The notes below the pieces were generated by a model, which was given only the letters and a program-made list of their open reading frames with translations, did not search any database and was not told where the DNA came from. Below, one piece after another: positions 1-9,578 of a stretch of DNA of 64,000 nt. The stretch is from Saprospiraceae bacterium (GTDB lineage: Bacteria; Bacteroidota; Bacteroidia; Chitinophagales; Saprospiraceae), in the NCBI GenBank assembly GCA_026986005.1, contig JALSPK010000141.1, forward strand, positions 29,281-93,280, read 5' to 3'. The position numbers and the translations under genes were made by a program. How positions within the stretch are numbered: the first letter of the stretch is position 1; every line of letters starts with the position of its first letter.

Positions 1-1390
1 CTGATGATGACACATTCACATTTGATGTACAAGTAACAGGAAGCAACACCGGTAATTCGTGGGTATCAACGGACCCAAACAATAATGCGGGTTTATATAA
101 CACAACAGTAAATTTTGGAAATTACCCTATTAATGGAGGAGATCTTAGTTTTACAATTAGTGACATAAGCGACTCCGGTTGTTCAACAGATGTTTTTGTT
201 GCTGCTCCCGTAACTTGTTCGGATCAATGTGATATATCAGCGACTACTAGCAATATTCTTTGCGATGACAATGGCACACCTACTGATCCATCAGATGATA
301 CTTTTACATTTGATATATTGGTTATAGGTGTAAATAATAGTTCCAATTGGGTTGCAAATGACGCTTATAACTCAACAGGTAATTATGAAGAGAAAAAAAA
401 TATTGGTCCATACGCTATATCAGATGGAATACTTACACTAGTTGTATCTGATATGGAAAATAGTTCATGTCAAACAACTGTGGATGTTGTTCCTCCTACG
501 ACTTGTAGTGGAACATGTAGTATTGCCAGCTCATTGATCAATACTTTTTGTGATGATAATGGCACAGCTTCTAATCCTGAAGACGATGTTTTCACTATAG
601 AAGTTTTGGTCACAGGTAATAATAATTCAGGTACATGGACTGACAATTTTGGAGATTCTGGGGTTTATGATGAGGTTAAAGTTATAGGTCCATACAAAAT
701 AAGTGAGGGGGATTTTGTTTTGATTTTTACCGATAAGGAAGATGAAAATTGCAATTCATCTTTGAGTATAACTGCGCCTCCATCATGTTCAGGAAAATGT
801 GAAATAGCAGCAGAAGTAAATGAAATAATTTGTAATGACAACAATACGCCTTCAATAAAAGAGGATGATAATTTCACTTTTAATATTACCGTCACGGGGT
901 CTAATACAGGAAACTCATGGATCTCTACCGATATCAATAATAATACCGGAAGTTATAATATTCCCAAAGATTTTGGTAGTTTTTTGATAAGTAATGGCGA
1001 TTTGAATTTTAAGATAACAGATAGTAAAGATAATACCTGTTCAGTAAGTATATTTGTCAAAGCACCAAATAGCTGTTCTGGTGTTGTCTGTGATTTGAAG
1101 ATCAAAAACACGATAATTGGTGAGTGCTATAATAATAACACACCGGACAATTCAGCTGATGATAAATTTTCAATCATGCTAAATGTTGCCGGATCAGGTC
1201 AAAATTATATTGTAGAAAAAGGTAATCAAAAATTGGGAACATTTAATTATGGAATTGACGAGACGGTAGGCAAGCTCCCGGCAAACGGATCATTAGTTGA
1301 ACTCCATATTTATGATAAAACAAATCAATATTGTGACACTTTGATTAATGTAAGCAAACAAAGCTGTTCGGATGGATGTCCTACCGTAGA
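1..1390 (+). repeat. Tandem ~290-bp coding repeats
   Basis: Successive modules of about 290 bp encode the cysteine-framed repeats of the secreted protein. The boundaries fall near the CSGxC codons at roughly 220, 510, 790, 1080 and 1370. Copies are clearly related in protein but diverged in DNA, so the array is old rather than freshly expanded. The last module (about 1090-1370) is the most diverged. Confidence 0.75.
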
Positions 1391-2408
1391 GATAAAATCA
1401 AGTTTTTCTCTTTGTAATTCGGATATTGATTTTGATTTGGACGATCTTATTGTTGAAGGACCTCAAGGTAAATGGAATTTTGTTTCCGGTCCAAAAGCTG
1501 TAACTATTAGTATTGGTAATTTTATTAATCTAGATAAATTCCCTGAAGGAAAATATCGGTTTTCTTATGCTTTATCAGATGCAATACCGGGCTGCAAAGA
1601 CAAATATCCGGTACAAATTGAACTGAGAGAAATAAAAGAGAATGCCATTATTGGTAAAAGGAAAATATGTCCCGGTGATGAAGAAATTTTACGATCCCAA
1701 AATAAATTTAGTTCATATAAATGGAGTTCGGGAGAAACTACTCAATCTATCATTATTGATGATGGAGGTGTATATACGCTTACAGTAACTGACGATAAAG
1801 GATGTGAAAGAATCTCTAATATTGAAGTATCACTATGGGATGATTTGGTCGCAAATGATGACAATATCATTTTTAGTAAAGATGATATATTGTCGTTGAA
1901 TGTATTTTCGAATGATGAAATAGAAGATTTTAATATTATTCGAAATGAAATTTTAGACAGTACTGAGAATGGATGGTTGGAGCATTTTGGCGATAGCCTG
2001 TTTTATTATACTACATATTACCCAAACAGCAATTATCTTGATGAATTTACCTATCAAATATGTCATAGATACTGTGAAGACATGTGTGATATTGCTAAGG
2101 TGAAAATCAATTACAACGGAGCTTTGACCTACAATTCAGAGATGTTGCTTACTCCAAATGGGGATGGTGAAACCGAGACTTTAGAATTTAAAGATATAAG
2201 TTTGAATCTCGCTAGTGATTTTCCCAATAATAAGCTGGTAGTTTACAATAGATGGGGTGATATCGTTTATCAAAAATCCCCTTATGATAATGGGTGGACA
2301 GGAGAATATAAAGGTAGTATTTTGCCTGAAGGAGTATATTACTACATATTTCAACAAAACCGGAAAAAGAAAGAAATAATTTATGGAACTATATTATTAG
2401 TGAAATAA
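1..2408 (+). CDS. Type IX secreted repeat protein, C-terminal part (type B / CHU_C sorting domain)
   Basis: The reading frame is open from the left edge (codons from base 3), so the start lies outside the window. The visible ~800 residues begin with at least four tandem modules of about 95 residues, each with the pattern CxDNxTxSxxxDDxFTF, a VTGxNxSxxW core, a GxY turn and a closing CSGxC cysteine pair. A non-repeated region follows, and then a C-terminal domain with LTPNGDGETE, VVYNRWGDIVY and GWTGEYKG, the hallmarks of the gliding-motility-associated type B sorting domain (TIGR04131/CHU_C). Family knowledge says such proteins are exported by the type IX system and displayed or released at the surface; adhesion is inference from the repeats. 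A PorP/SprF gene follows directly, the usual pairing for this class. Confidence 0.9.
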   Translation, partial: DDDTFTFDVQVTGSNTGNSWVSTDPNNNAGLYNTTVNFGNYPINGGDLSFTISDISDSGCSTDVFVAAPVTCSDQCDISATTSNILCDDNGTPTDPSDDTFTFDILVIGVNNSSNWVANDAYNSTGNYEEKKNIGPYAISDGILTLVVSDMENSSCQTTVDVVPPTTCSGTCSIASSLINTFCDDNGTASNPEDDVFTIEVLVTGNNNSGTWTDNFGDSGVYDEVKVIGPYKISEGDFVLIFTDKEDENCNSSLSITAPPSCSGKCEIAAEVNEIICNDNNTPSIKEDDNFTFNITVTGSNTGNSWISTDINNNTGSYNIPKDFGSFLISNGDLNFKITDSKDNTCSVSIFVKAPNSCSGVVCDLKIKNTIIGECYNNNTPDNSADDKFSIMLNVAGSGQNYIVEKGNQKLGTFNYGIDETVGKLPANGSLVELHIYDKTNQYCDTLINVSKQSCSDGCPTVEIKSSFSLCNSDIDFDLDDLIVEGPQGKWNFVSGPKAVTISIGNFINLDKFPEGKYRFSYALSDAIPGCKDKYPVQIELREIKENAIIGKRKICPGDEEILRSQNKFSSYKWSSGETTQSIIIDDGGVYTLTVTDDKGCERISNIEVSLWDDLVANDDNIIFSKDDILSLNVFSNDEIEDFNIIRNEILDSTENGWLEHFGDSLFYYTTYYPNSNYLDEFTYQICHRYCEDMCDIAKVKINYNGALTYNSEMLLTPNGDGETETLEFKDISLNLASDFPNNKLVVYNRWGDIVYQKSPYDNGWTGEYKGSILPEGVYYYIFQQNRKKKEIIYGTILLVK

Positions 2409-2486
2409 CAGATTGATTTGATTATTTGTAGTAATAAAAATATTTTTAAAATGATAGTTTCAATATTTAATAAAAGAATAAAAAGA

Positions 2487-3458
2487 ATGAAAAGAATTAC
2501 CGTAAAAGTCATGCTAGTCTCTATTGTGTTTTTTGTGTTTTTTACTTCATCTTTTGCACAGCAAAAAACCAATTCATACATGTATGATAAATTGGCCGGA
2601 ATATACAACCCGTCATATATTCCTGATGTCTATTACAAATATAACCACAGAGTAATCTTTGGATTATCGACTAGATCTCAATGGGGTGGAGTAATTAAAG
2701 GGCCAAAAACTCAGTCAGCATCACTTGAGTATATTACTAGAAGCGATAATACGTTTAATATACTATTGGGTTCATATATACTCAATGATAAAATAGGACC
2801 GATGTCTTCTACCGGAATATATTTCAAATTAGCTAATTTTATGAGCAAATATGATAATAGATATGGCGGAATATCTGCCGGCTTACAATTTGGTGCGATC
2901 CAATATCGCATAAATACACAATCATTAGCAGAAAAATATCCAAATGATATTTTGACGCAAAAAAATCCTAAGGTTACTAATCCTGAGCTAAGTTTAGGGC
3001 TAAGCTATTATAAGAACTTCACAAAAGGCATACTGAAAAAAACAAGGATAAGTACCGGCATATCTTTAGCTCAATTGGGTTTTAATAAATTAGAATTTAA
3101 AAGTGATTCCTTTAGTTTTAATATTAATAAAAAAATGCATACTTATGGCTATTTAAAAATAAATAAAACATTGTCAGATTTTTTGGATTTGGAATTAGGT
3201 ACTTGGGTGAGCTATGTGAAAAATACACCGCTCAATGTAGATATATTGGCAAAACTTAGGTTTAATGATGCATTTACTATTGAAGGAGGATCCAATACTT
3301 CCGGTATTGCTCATTTTGGATTTGGGTTCAATATTCATAAGTTATTTACCGGCAAAGAAAACATCATCAGCATAAAATATAGTTTTAATCCATCATTGAT
3401 CAATTATGGAAGTTTACTCGGAAATACACACGAAATAACAATTATTTTTTCGAGGTGA
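2487..3458 (+). CDS. PorP/SprF family type IX secretion outer-membrane protein
   Basis: The 323-residue protein has a Sec signal peptide (MKRITVKVMLVS start, cleavage after FAQQ). The body is rich in alternating hydrophobic beta strands, with the YNPSYIPD, RSQWGG and TSGIAHFGFGFNI features of the PorP/SprF family of outer-membrane barrels. In Bacteroidota these accompany type B (CHU_C) cargo and help hold it at the surface. The cargo gene ends 79 bp upstream, so the two are probably co-transcribed. The ATG at 2487 is preferred because an upstream ATG in the same frame (2451) would add a charged extension before the signal peptide. Confidence 0.85.
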   Translation: MKRITVKVMLVSIVFFVFFTSSFAQQKTNSYMYDKLAGIYNPSYIPDVYYKYNHRVIFGLSTRSQWGGVIKGPKTQSASLEYITRSDNTFNILLGSYILNDKIGPMSSTGIYFKLANFMSKYDNRYGGISAGLQFGAIQYRINTQSLAEKYPNDILTQKNPKVTNPELSLGLSYYKNFTKGILKKTRISTGISLAQLGFNKLEFKSDSFSFNINKKMHTYGYLKINKTLSDFLDLELGTWVSYVKNTPLNVDILAKLRFNDAFTIEGGSNTSGIAHFGFGFNIHKLFTGKENIISIKYSFNPSLINYGSLLGNTHEITIIFSR

Positions 3459-3669
3459 TAGGACAATCATGCTTTATTAGGCAATCTTTAAATGGTATCG
3501 CAAATTTATTTGCAACTTTGAAGCAGCTTCTTTCAATCTATCAGTTGTTCTGACATTTAACGGATAAACAGAGGTTTGTTAAACAAATATAATAAATGAT
3601 AGAGTACTCTATATGTCTATTTTTTATGAGGAGAATATGGATGTTTAACAATTTGATTTAGATGTCATC
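3459..3669. other. Convergent intergenic region, nothing recognised
   Basis: This 211-bp stretch lies between the end of the PorP/SprF gene and the end of truA. It is AT-rich and holds a short imperfect palindrome (gcaaatttatttgc near 3498) but no convincing terminator, RNA or reading frame. Confidence 0.5.
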
Positions 3670-4407
3670 TCATGGATAAATAATTTTATTAAGATATAAT
3701 CCGTGAGCAGGAACGCTCCAATCCATTTCCAATCTTTTTTGCATTTTTAAAGCATTTTCAAGTTCGTCAAGAGACATTTTACCTAGTCCTACATTGATAG
3801 TCATACCTACTATCAAACGAACCATTCCTCGTAAAAATCTATTGGAAGTAATGTGAAAAAAATACTCTCCGGTTTTTTTGTTTTTTTCCCATCTGCTTTG
3901 TGATAAATGGCAAATCATTGTTTTTACATCAGTGTTTGTTTTGCAAAAAGGGAAAAATTCTTCATATTTTAAAAGTATATTTGCCGCATTTTGCATAGCC
4001 TCAAAATTCACATTTTCAATCATTGGAAAATAATAACTCAATTCGGGTTTAAACGGATTTTTTATTGTATTAATTTTATAGACATAAGATCTGGAAATCG
4101 CATCAAATCTAGCATGAAAATCTTTATCTACTTTATTTATTGAATAAAAAGAAATATCTTTTGGTAACATCTTATTGAAGTGGTAGATAAATCCATCACT
4201 TATATCTTCATCACAATCAAAATGCATCACAAAATCACTAGCATGAACCCCTTTATCTGTTCTTCCACACCCCAATACAGATATTTTTTGTCTGAATTTT
4301 TTAAATAATATCGCTTCAATCTCCCCTTGAACCGTTCTGGCATTGTCTTGACTTTGCCATCCTGAATAGTTATATCCGTTGTATGCTAATCTTACTGCAA
4401 ATCTCAT
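3670..4407 (-). CDS. truA: tRNA pseudouridine(38-40) synthase TruA
   Basis: This 245-residue enzyme isomerises uridines 38-40 in the tRNA anticodon arm. The signature GCGRTDKGVHA is present, with catalytic Asp51 counted from the chosen start, and SRSYVYKI and FLRGMVRLIVG match the conserved core and C-terminal motifs. Length is normal for the family. I chose the ATG at 4407 (MRFAVRLAYNG) because it starts exactly at the conserved first beta strand; a start 11 codons upstream would add an unconserved extension. The gene is monocistronic and divergent from the phosphatase gene. Confidence 0.95.
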   Translation of the reverse strand: MRFAVRLAYNGYNYSGWQSQDNARTVQGEIEAILFKKFRQKISVLGCGRTDKGVHASDFVMHFDCDEDISDGFIYHFNKMLPKDISFYSINKVDKDFHARFDAISRSYVYKINTIKNPFKPELSYYFPMIENVNFEAMQNAANILLKYEEFFPFCKTNTDVKTMICHLSQSRWEKNKKTGEYFFHITSNRFLRGMVRLIVGMTINVGLGKMSLDELENALKMQKRLEMDWSVPAHGLYLNKIIYP

Positions 4408-4510
4408 ATTGGAATCATTTTGTAATATCACAAATGTCAAAACAAAATATTAAAATAGCAAATTATAATTAATTAATTTCACAGTATTAGAATAATTAAT
4501 ATTTTTACCG

Positions 4511-4518
4511 TATATTTG
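4511..4518 (+). promoter_or_regulatory. Bacteroidota -7 promoter element (TATATTTG)
   Basis: The sequence matches the TAnnTTTG consensus of Bacteroidota housekeeping promoters and sits 22 bp before the phosphatase ATG, giving a very short leader. A clear -33 TTTG is not visible. Confidence 0.5.
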
Positions 4519-4539
4519 ATATAGTAAAAAAATGTGCCC

Positions 4540-5010
4540 ATGAAAATCCTATATGTTTGTTTAGGAAACATTTGTCGTTCTCCTTTGGCTGAAGGTATTT
4601 TACGTCATAAAGCTGAACAAAAGAGTTTGGATATCGTAGTTGATTCTGCAGGAACAAGCGATTACCATATAGGTAAAGCACCTGACTCAAGAGGAATTTC
4701 TGTTGCTTTCGATAATTATATCGACATTAGTCATCAACGAGGGAGGCAATTTAATATACAGGATTTTGATAAATTTGATTATATAATTGCGATGGATAAA
4801 GCAAACTATTCTCATTTATTAGATATGGCACGAAACACAAAAGATGAAAAAAAAATCAAACTTTTTATGAATTTGGCATATCCAGAGAAAAATATGGATG
4901 TACATGACCCGTATTATGATGGGCGTTTTGTAGAAGTCTTTGCCTTGTTAAATGAAGCAAGCGATAACATTATTGAAAATTTAAGTGAATTTACTAATAA
5001 CAATTTATAA
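4540..5010 (+). CDS. Low molecular weight protein-tyrosine phosphatase
   Basis: The 156-residue cytoplasmic phosphatase has the P-loop CLGNICRSP near the N-terminus (Cys7 nucleophile, Arg13) and the general-acid DPYYD at about residues 123-127. These are the defining features of the LMW-PTP family, which uses a cysteinyl-phosphate intermediate. Length matches the family. The substrate is unknown; in bacteria these enzymes may act on tyrosine kinases of polysaccharide systems, but no kinase is nearby. An ATG two codons earlier (4534) is equally possible. The next gene starts 10 bp downstream, suggesting co-transcription. Confidence 0.92.
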   Translation: MKILYVCLGNICRSPLAEGILRHKAEQKSLDIVVDSAGTSDYHIGKAPDSRGISVAFDNYIDISHQRGRQFNIQDFDKFDYIIAMDKANYSHLLDMARNTKDEKKIKLFMNLAYPEKNMDVHDPYYDGRFVEVFALLNEASDNIIENLSEFTNNNL

Positions 5011-5020
5011 ATATTTAATT

Positions 5021-5242
5021 ATGAAAATTATAACAGTCAAACAGTTCTCGAATGAAATAAAAGCTAGGCTATACCACCATGCTCTTGAGGAAGCCGGTAT
5101 TAACAGTATTGTTTCAAATGCAATTTCATCAAGTTTATTTCCCATAGGAGCAGGTACAATTTGCCTTCAAATCCTTAAAAAGGATAAAGATAAAGCAAAA
5201 AAAATCATCAAGAAATTAGATAAAACCTACTCAGAAGATTAG
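5021..5242 (+). CDS. DUF2007-type small protein
   Basis: This 73-residue soluble protein begins MKIITVKQFSNEI and contains LEEAGINSIVSN followed by a short C-terminal helix rich in Lys/Asp. The layout (beta strand, helix holding a xxLEEAGI motif, strand) resembles the DUF2007 or putative signal-transducing protein family. No catalytic residues are evident and the function is unknown. It starts 10 bp after the phosphatase stop, so it is probably in the same transcript. The ATG at 5021 is preferred to an overlapping upstream start. Confidence 0.7.
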   Translation: MKIITVKQFSNEIKARLYHHALEEAGINSIVSNAISSSLFPIGAGTICLQILKKDKDKAKKIIKKLDKTYSED

Positions 5243-5450
5243 ACCTTTAACTTGTTTGTTGCGTTGTGAAAATTGAAATTTTGTTTTCTAAAAAACAATT
5301 TGTGTTTGTAAAAATACACCGTGGGTTTAAAATTTTTTCTTGTGCCATTTTTTAGTTTTTCTAAAAGTAATTGATACAAAGGCATCAAATTATTACGAAA
5401 AAATAATAAATTTCGATTTAATCCGTATCACAATAAAGAAAACAAATCAT

Positions 5451-6632
5451 ATGAACAAAAATATATTATTATTAGTGCTTTTTTCGATTTCCGGAATACA
5501 AATAGCTTCGTCACAGGGATTGGAGTTCTTTCATGGTACATGGGAAGAAGCATTGGAAAAAGCAAAGACCGAAAGCAAAATCATTTTTGTAGATTCTTAC
5601 ACTACTTGGTGTGGTCCATGCCGCAGGATGCAAAAAAACATTTTTCCGTTAAAACAAGCTGGAGATGTATTCAATAAGCATTTTATAAATGTAAAAATGA
5701 ATATGGAAACACAAGAGGGAATGAAATTTGGGTTAAATTATCCTGTAGGAGCATATCCTACATTATATTTTATTGCTCCTGATGGAAAAATAGTTCTAAA
5801 AAAGGTTGGAGGTAAAGACCTTGAAGGTTTTTTACAGCTTGCAAAACAAGCATTAAAATTTTATGACAAGTCACCTGATTTAGCAATTGAATGGGAAAAA
5901 GGAAACAGGAATTATAATTTTGTCTTGAAATACATCAAAGCATTAAACAACGCAGGAAAACCAACTAATAAAGTGGCATTGGATTATTTAAGAGAAAAGA
6001 AAGGTTTATCAAAAGATAAAAAGGCGGTTTTGTTATTTGAAGCGACCAATGAGTGTGACTCCAAGCTTTTTGAACTAATGACAGCCAAAAAATATTTAAA
6101 AATCATAAGAGAAATATATTCTGAAAAAGAAATCGCTGAAAAAGTATATAATTCTTGTTGGAAAACATTTGAAAAATCTTTGGAATACGAGGTTAAAGAG
6201 CTTGGAGATGAGGCAAAAAAGAAAATGAAAAAATATAATAAAAAGCAATATAAAGAATTTGAAAAAAAAATTGACTTGGTTAAGGCTGAAGAAGACGATG
6301 ATGTAGAAAAATACCTGAAAGCTGCTAAAAAATATTTTAAAGTATTGCCCAATTCTGAAAGTAAGATAGCCTTTGTTAAATCTGTTGGAAATAAATTTAA
6401 AGGTAATGAAAAAATAAAATCATTAGTTGAAAAATTCTCAAAAAAAATATTTTTAAAAGACAAAACTCCTAAAACTTATCAAAACTATATTAAAATATTG
6501 ATAAATAACAACAAAAAGTCTCTTGCAATAAAACACTTAGGAAAAGCTATTAAAATGGCAACAGAAATGAAAGATGACGATACTTTGAGGACTTTAAAGA
6601 GATATGAAAGGTATTTGCAAAGAGCAAAATAA
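5451..6632 (+). CDS. Secreted thioredoxin-fold protein with long helical C-terminus
   Basis: The 393-residue protein has a signal peptide (about residues 1-22, ending ASSQG). An N-terminal thioredoxin-like domain (about 25-150) follows, with active site WCGPC at residues 53-57 and the cis-Pro region PVGAYPTLYFI. The remaining ~240 residues are lysine-rich and mostly helical, TPR-like in character but without a clear consensus. The expected role is periplasmic thiol-disulfide exchange or reduction; the partner is unknown. The ATG at 5451 is chosen because the signal peptide begins there. Confidence 0.8.
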   Translation: MNKNILLLVLFSISGIQIASSQGLEFFHGTWEEALEKAKTESKIIFVDSYTTWCGPCRRMQKNIFPLKQAGDVFNKHFINVKMNMETQEGMKFGLNYPVGAYPTLYFIAPDGKIVLKKVGGKDLEGFLQLAKQALKFYDKSPDLAIEWEKGNRNYNFVLKYIKALNNAGKPTNKVALDYLREKKGLSKDKKAVLLFEATNECDSKLFELMTAKKYLKIIREIYSEKEIAEKVYNSCWKTFEKSLEYEVKELGDEAKKKMKKYNKKQYKEFEKKIDLVKAEEDDDVEKYLKAAKKYFKVLPNSESKIAFVKSVGNKFKGNEKIKSLVEKFSKKIFLKDKTPKTYQNYIKILINNNKKSLAIKHLGKAIKMATEMKDDDTLRTLKRYERYLQRAK

Positions 6633-6665
6633 AGTGTTGAAATTCTATAAAATTTACAATTAAAC

Positions 6666-7568
6666 ATGTACAAGTATTACAGTATCAAGAATCGTAAAAA
6701 AAATTTGACGGCGATTATTATTTCTGTGATTATGGCAATATTTTTTATGTTTATTTCATATTTTTCCGCTCAGACTCAAAAGCAACTATTATTAATGATC
6801 TTATCTACCCTCCTTGTTGTTGTTTTAGCTTACTATTATTTGAGTTATGTCCCTTCAAAAAAATGGAAAGATGTGCTAAGAAAACCGTTTCCGGAATTAT
6901 GGAAAGATATTTTGTTAAAAAACGTTGAGTTTTACGTTGAACTAGCAAGTGATGAGAAAGAATATTTTGAAAATAGAATTCAGTATTTTTTAAAAACAAA
7001 AAACATTACAGGAATTGAAACAGAAATTGATGACAAATTGAAGCTATTAATCGCTTCAAGTGCGATTATGCCGGTATTTGCTTTTCCTGAATTTGAATAC
7101 AACAATATCAACGAGATTCTAATTTACCCCGAATCATTTGATGAAGAATATTATAGTGGTCAAGACAAAAAAATATTAGGAATGGTTGGAAATGGTGCAA
7201 TGAATAGAATGATGATTTTATCTAAAAAGGATATCCTGTCCTCCTTCAACGGAAAAAGGACTACTGACAATGTTGCTCTACACGAATTTGTACACCTTAT
7301 TGATAAAAAAGACGGTATAATTGATGGACTACCGAGCATACTTATGAACAAGGCATTTGTATTGCCATGGATGAGAGAATTGAAAAAGGAAATATCCAAA
7401 ATAAAAGATAGAAAGTCAGATATCAATCCTTATGGTATGACCAATAATTCTGAATTTTTAGCGGTAGCAAGTGAATATTTTTTTATGTCTCCCAAAAGGT
7501 TCAAAAAAGAGCATCCAAAGTTATTTAAATATTTTTCAAAGATTTACCGAAATAAAAGATTCAAATAA
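6666..7568 (+). CDS. MtfA/M90-like zinc metallopeptidase with two membrane segments
   Basis: The 300-residue protein has two N-terminal transmembrane helices (about 14-35 and 41-60) and a C-terminal peptidase domain. The domain carries HEFVHLID, with zinc ligands His206 and His210 and catalytic Glu207, and a downstream EFLAVASEYFF segment that fits the third-ligand region of the MtfA (peptidase M90) family. In Enterobacteria MtfA affects the Mlc repressor; that role cannot be transferred here. The membrane-anchored form is common in Bacteroidota. It follows the thioredoxin-like gene by 33 bp. Confidence 0.82.
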   Translation: MYKYYSIKNRKKNLTAIIISVIMAIFFMFISYFSAQTQKQLLLMILSTLLVVVLAYYYLSYVPSKKWKDVLRKPFPELWKDILLKNVEFYVELASDEKEYFENRIQYFLKTKNITGIETEIDDKLKLLIASSAIMPVFAFPEFEYNNINEILIYPESFDEEYYSGQDKKILGMVGNGAMNRMMILSKKDILSSFNGKRTTDNVALHEFVHLIDKKDGIIDGLPSILMNKAFVLPWMRELKKEISKIKDRKSDINPYGMTNNSEFLAVASEYFFMSPKRFKKEHPKLFKYFSKIYRNKRFK

Positions 7569-7622
7569 TTTGATTGAAGTAACCATTAATTGATATATTT
7601 ACTGAAATTGCTATATATTTTG

Positions 7623-7630
7623 TATATTTG
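7623..7630 (+). promoter_or_regulatory. -7 promoter element (TATATTTG)
   Basis: This TAnnTTTG match lies 14 bp before the lipoprotein ATG at 7645. It would drive the lipoprotein/antiporter pair. No well-spaced -33 element is seen. Confidence 0.45.
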
Positions 7631-7644
7631 GCGTCAAATAAGCT

Positions 7645-8010
7645 ATGAGCAACTATAAACCCATATTAATCATCCTATCGCTTTTATTTTTTATTAGCTG
7701 TAATTCGAATATTGATAATACATCATTAATCGAAAAAGAAGTAAATAATAGAATACGGATATTAATCAAAAATAAAATTGAAAAATGTCGAAGAAATGCG
7801 CTTGAAGATGCAGAAATACATGTTGATTCTATTATTTCAGAAATTACACAAAACTCTGTAAATAAAGGCATAGATTTTCCGGAGAAACCCGTGAAAAAAG
7901 ATACGGATAGTCTGAGTTTTAATATAGAAATAGATTCAATTAACTTGGAAAAAGTAATAGACAGTTTGAGATTATTAAGAGACACAACGCATAATGACAA
8001 AAAAAATTAG
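7645..8010 (+). CDS. Small lipoprotein of unknown function
   Basis: The 121-residue protein has a lipoprotein signal with LSLLFFISC (lipidated Cys19), followed by a charged, mostly helical region without recognisable domain. Its last 17 bp overlap the start of the NhaC antiporter gene, so the two are translationally coupled. I do not recognise a family. Confidence 0.65.
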   Translation: MSNYKPILIILSLLFFISCNSNIDNTSLIEKEVNNRIRILIKNKIEKCRRNALEDAEIHVDSIISEITQNSVNKGIDFPEKPVKKDTDSLSFNIEIDSINLEKVIDSLRLLRDTTHNDKKN

Positions 8011-9451
8011 TATAGTAGAAGCATTAATCCCGATTGTATTTCTAGTGATTTTGTTAGCTTTCAATGTACAAGCTATTTATGGAGATGATGCATTGTCAGG
8101 ATCCAATCAATTTGCATTGTTATTAGGGGCATCTGTAGCAACATTGATAGGATTTAAAAATAAAGTCAAATTTGAAGATATGATGGAATCCGTATCCAAA
8201 AATATCAAATCAACAAGCGGGGCTATATTGATATTGCTTTTCGTAGGTGGATTAAGTGGTACATGGTTGTTGAGCGGTATAATTCCTACAATGATATATT
8301 ACGGGTTACAAATTTTGAATGCAAAAATATTTTTAGTAGCCTCAGTAGTTATTGCTTCAATTATATCGTTAGCTACCGGAAGTTCGTGGAGCACATCTGC
8401 TACGGTTGGTATTGCCTTAATCGGAATAGGCAAAGCACTGGGAATAAATGAAGGTATGATTGCCGGAGCTGTAATATCGGGTGCATATTTTGGAGATAAA
8501 ATATCTCCTTTATCAGATACTACCAATTTAGCTTCTGCGGTAGCTGGCGTCAATTTGTTTACTCACATTAGATATATGCTTAAGACGACGATCCCTTCAA
8601 TATCGATAACGCTAATTTTGTTTACAATATTAGGATTTTTTCAGGGAAGTGGTTCAGATTCTGTTGATGTTAGTACTTTGCTATCAGCAATAAAAGAATC
8701 GTTTGTTATCAGTCCATGGCTGCTTATAGTACCGGCAATAGTCATAGCATTGATTATAAAAAAGACGGAGCCTTTAATAGCTTTGATGATTGGAACACTT
8801 CTTGGCGGTTTATTTGCAATTGTCTTTCAATATGAATTAATAGAAAAATTCGCAGGGGTTGATAGTATTGATTTTAATTCTGCCTATAAAATCGTGATGA
8901 ACGCAATCACAAAAGATACAATAATAGAAACCTCCAATGCTAAATTAAACGATCTTTTCACATCAGGAGGAATGGCAGGAATGTTAGGAACAATTTGGTT
9001 AATAATAACCGCAATGGTTTTTGGAGGCATAATGGAGGCCATCGGTGCATTAAATGCTATTAGCAATGCTTTGCTAAGAGTTGCAAAAGGAGATTTTGGT
9101 GTTTTTGCAAGTACAGTAACAACATGTATTTTTTTTAATGGAACGGTTTCAGACCAATATTTGGCTATTGTTGTTCCGGGTAAAATGTACAAAACTGCAT
9201 TTGATGATAAGGGTCTTGCCCCGGAAAATCTCAGTCGTACTCTTGAAGATTCGGGAACAGTCACCTCTGTTTTATTTCCATGGAATACCGGAGGAGCATA
9301 CAATTCCAGGGTTCTGACGGTTGATACTTTTACTTATTTGCCTTATGCGTTTTTTAATTTACTAAGTCCTTTAATGACACTCGTATTTGCGTATTTTAAA
9401 ATAAAAATAAAGAAAAATCAAAAGAACTTATCTTCCTTGGAGTTAAGGTGA
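7994..9451 (+). CDS. nhaC: NhaC-family Na+/H+ antiporter
   Basis: The 485-residue inner-membrane protein has about 11-12 hydrophobic segments. SGAYFGDKISPLSDTTNLA is the characteristic NhaC signature, and ATGSSWSTSATVG and GTVSDQYLAIVVPG match conserved family stretches. The predicted role is sodium or proton exchange for pH and salt homeostasis. It overlaps the upstream lipoprotein gene by 17 bp. The exact cation cannot be told from sequence. Confidence 0.9.
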   Translation: MTKKISIVEALIPIVFLVILLAFNVQAIYGDDALSGSNQFALLLGASVATLIGFKNKVKFEDMMESVSKNIKSTSGAILILLFVGGLSGTWLLSGIIPTMIYYGLQILNAKIFLVASVVIASIISLATGSSWSTSATVGIALIGIGKALGINEGMIAGAVISGAYFGDKISPLSDTTNLASAVAGVNLFTHIRYMLKTTIPSISITLILFTILGFFQGSGSDSVDVSTLLSAIKESFVISPWLLIVPAIVIALIIKKTEPLIALMIGTLLGGLFAIVFQYELIEKFAGVDSIDFNSAYKIVMNAITKDTIIETSNAKLNDLFTSGGMAGMLGTIWLIITAMVFGGIMEAIGALNAISNALLRVAKGDFGVFASTVTTCIFFNGTVSDQYLAIVVPGKMYKTAFDDKGLAPENLSRTLEDSGTVTSVLFPWNTGGAYNSRVLTVDTFTYLPYAFFNLLSPLMTLVFAYFKIKIKKNQKNLSSLELR

Positions 9452-9518
9452 TTTGATTTTCTTTTCTGCTATACTCGACCTTGACCTCTAATGCGCAATG
9501 TCCGTTTTAAATAAAGAA

Positions 9519-9551
9519 GGGTTATCCAAACATCTTGGATAACCCCTTTTT
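9519..9551. terminator. Bidirectional intrinsic terminator
   Basis: A perfect 11-bp stem (GGGTTATCCAA / TTGGATAACCC) with a 5-base loop is followed by a T-run on the plus strand and preceded by A-rich sequence. It lies between the convergent NhaC and Omp28-like genes and can serve both. Confidence 0.9.
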
Positions 9552-9578
9552 GACATACCTTGCAAGACAACGGTAGTT

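Noticed and set aside
1..1390. Tandem repeats as a CRISPR array
   Set aside because: The units are ~290 bp, coding and diverged; no short direct repeat with unique spacers is present anywhere in the window.
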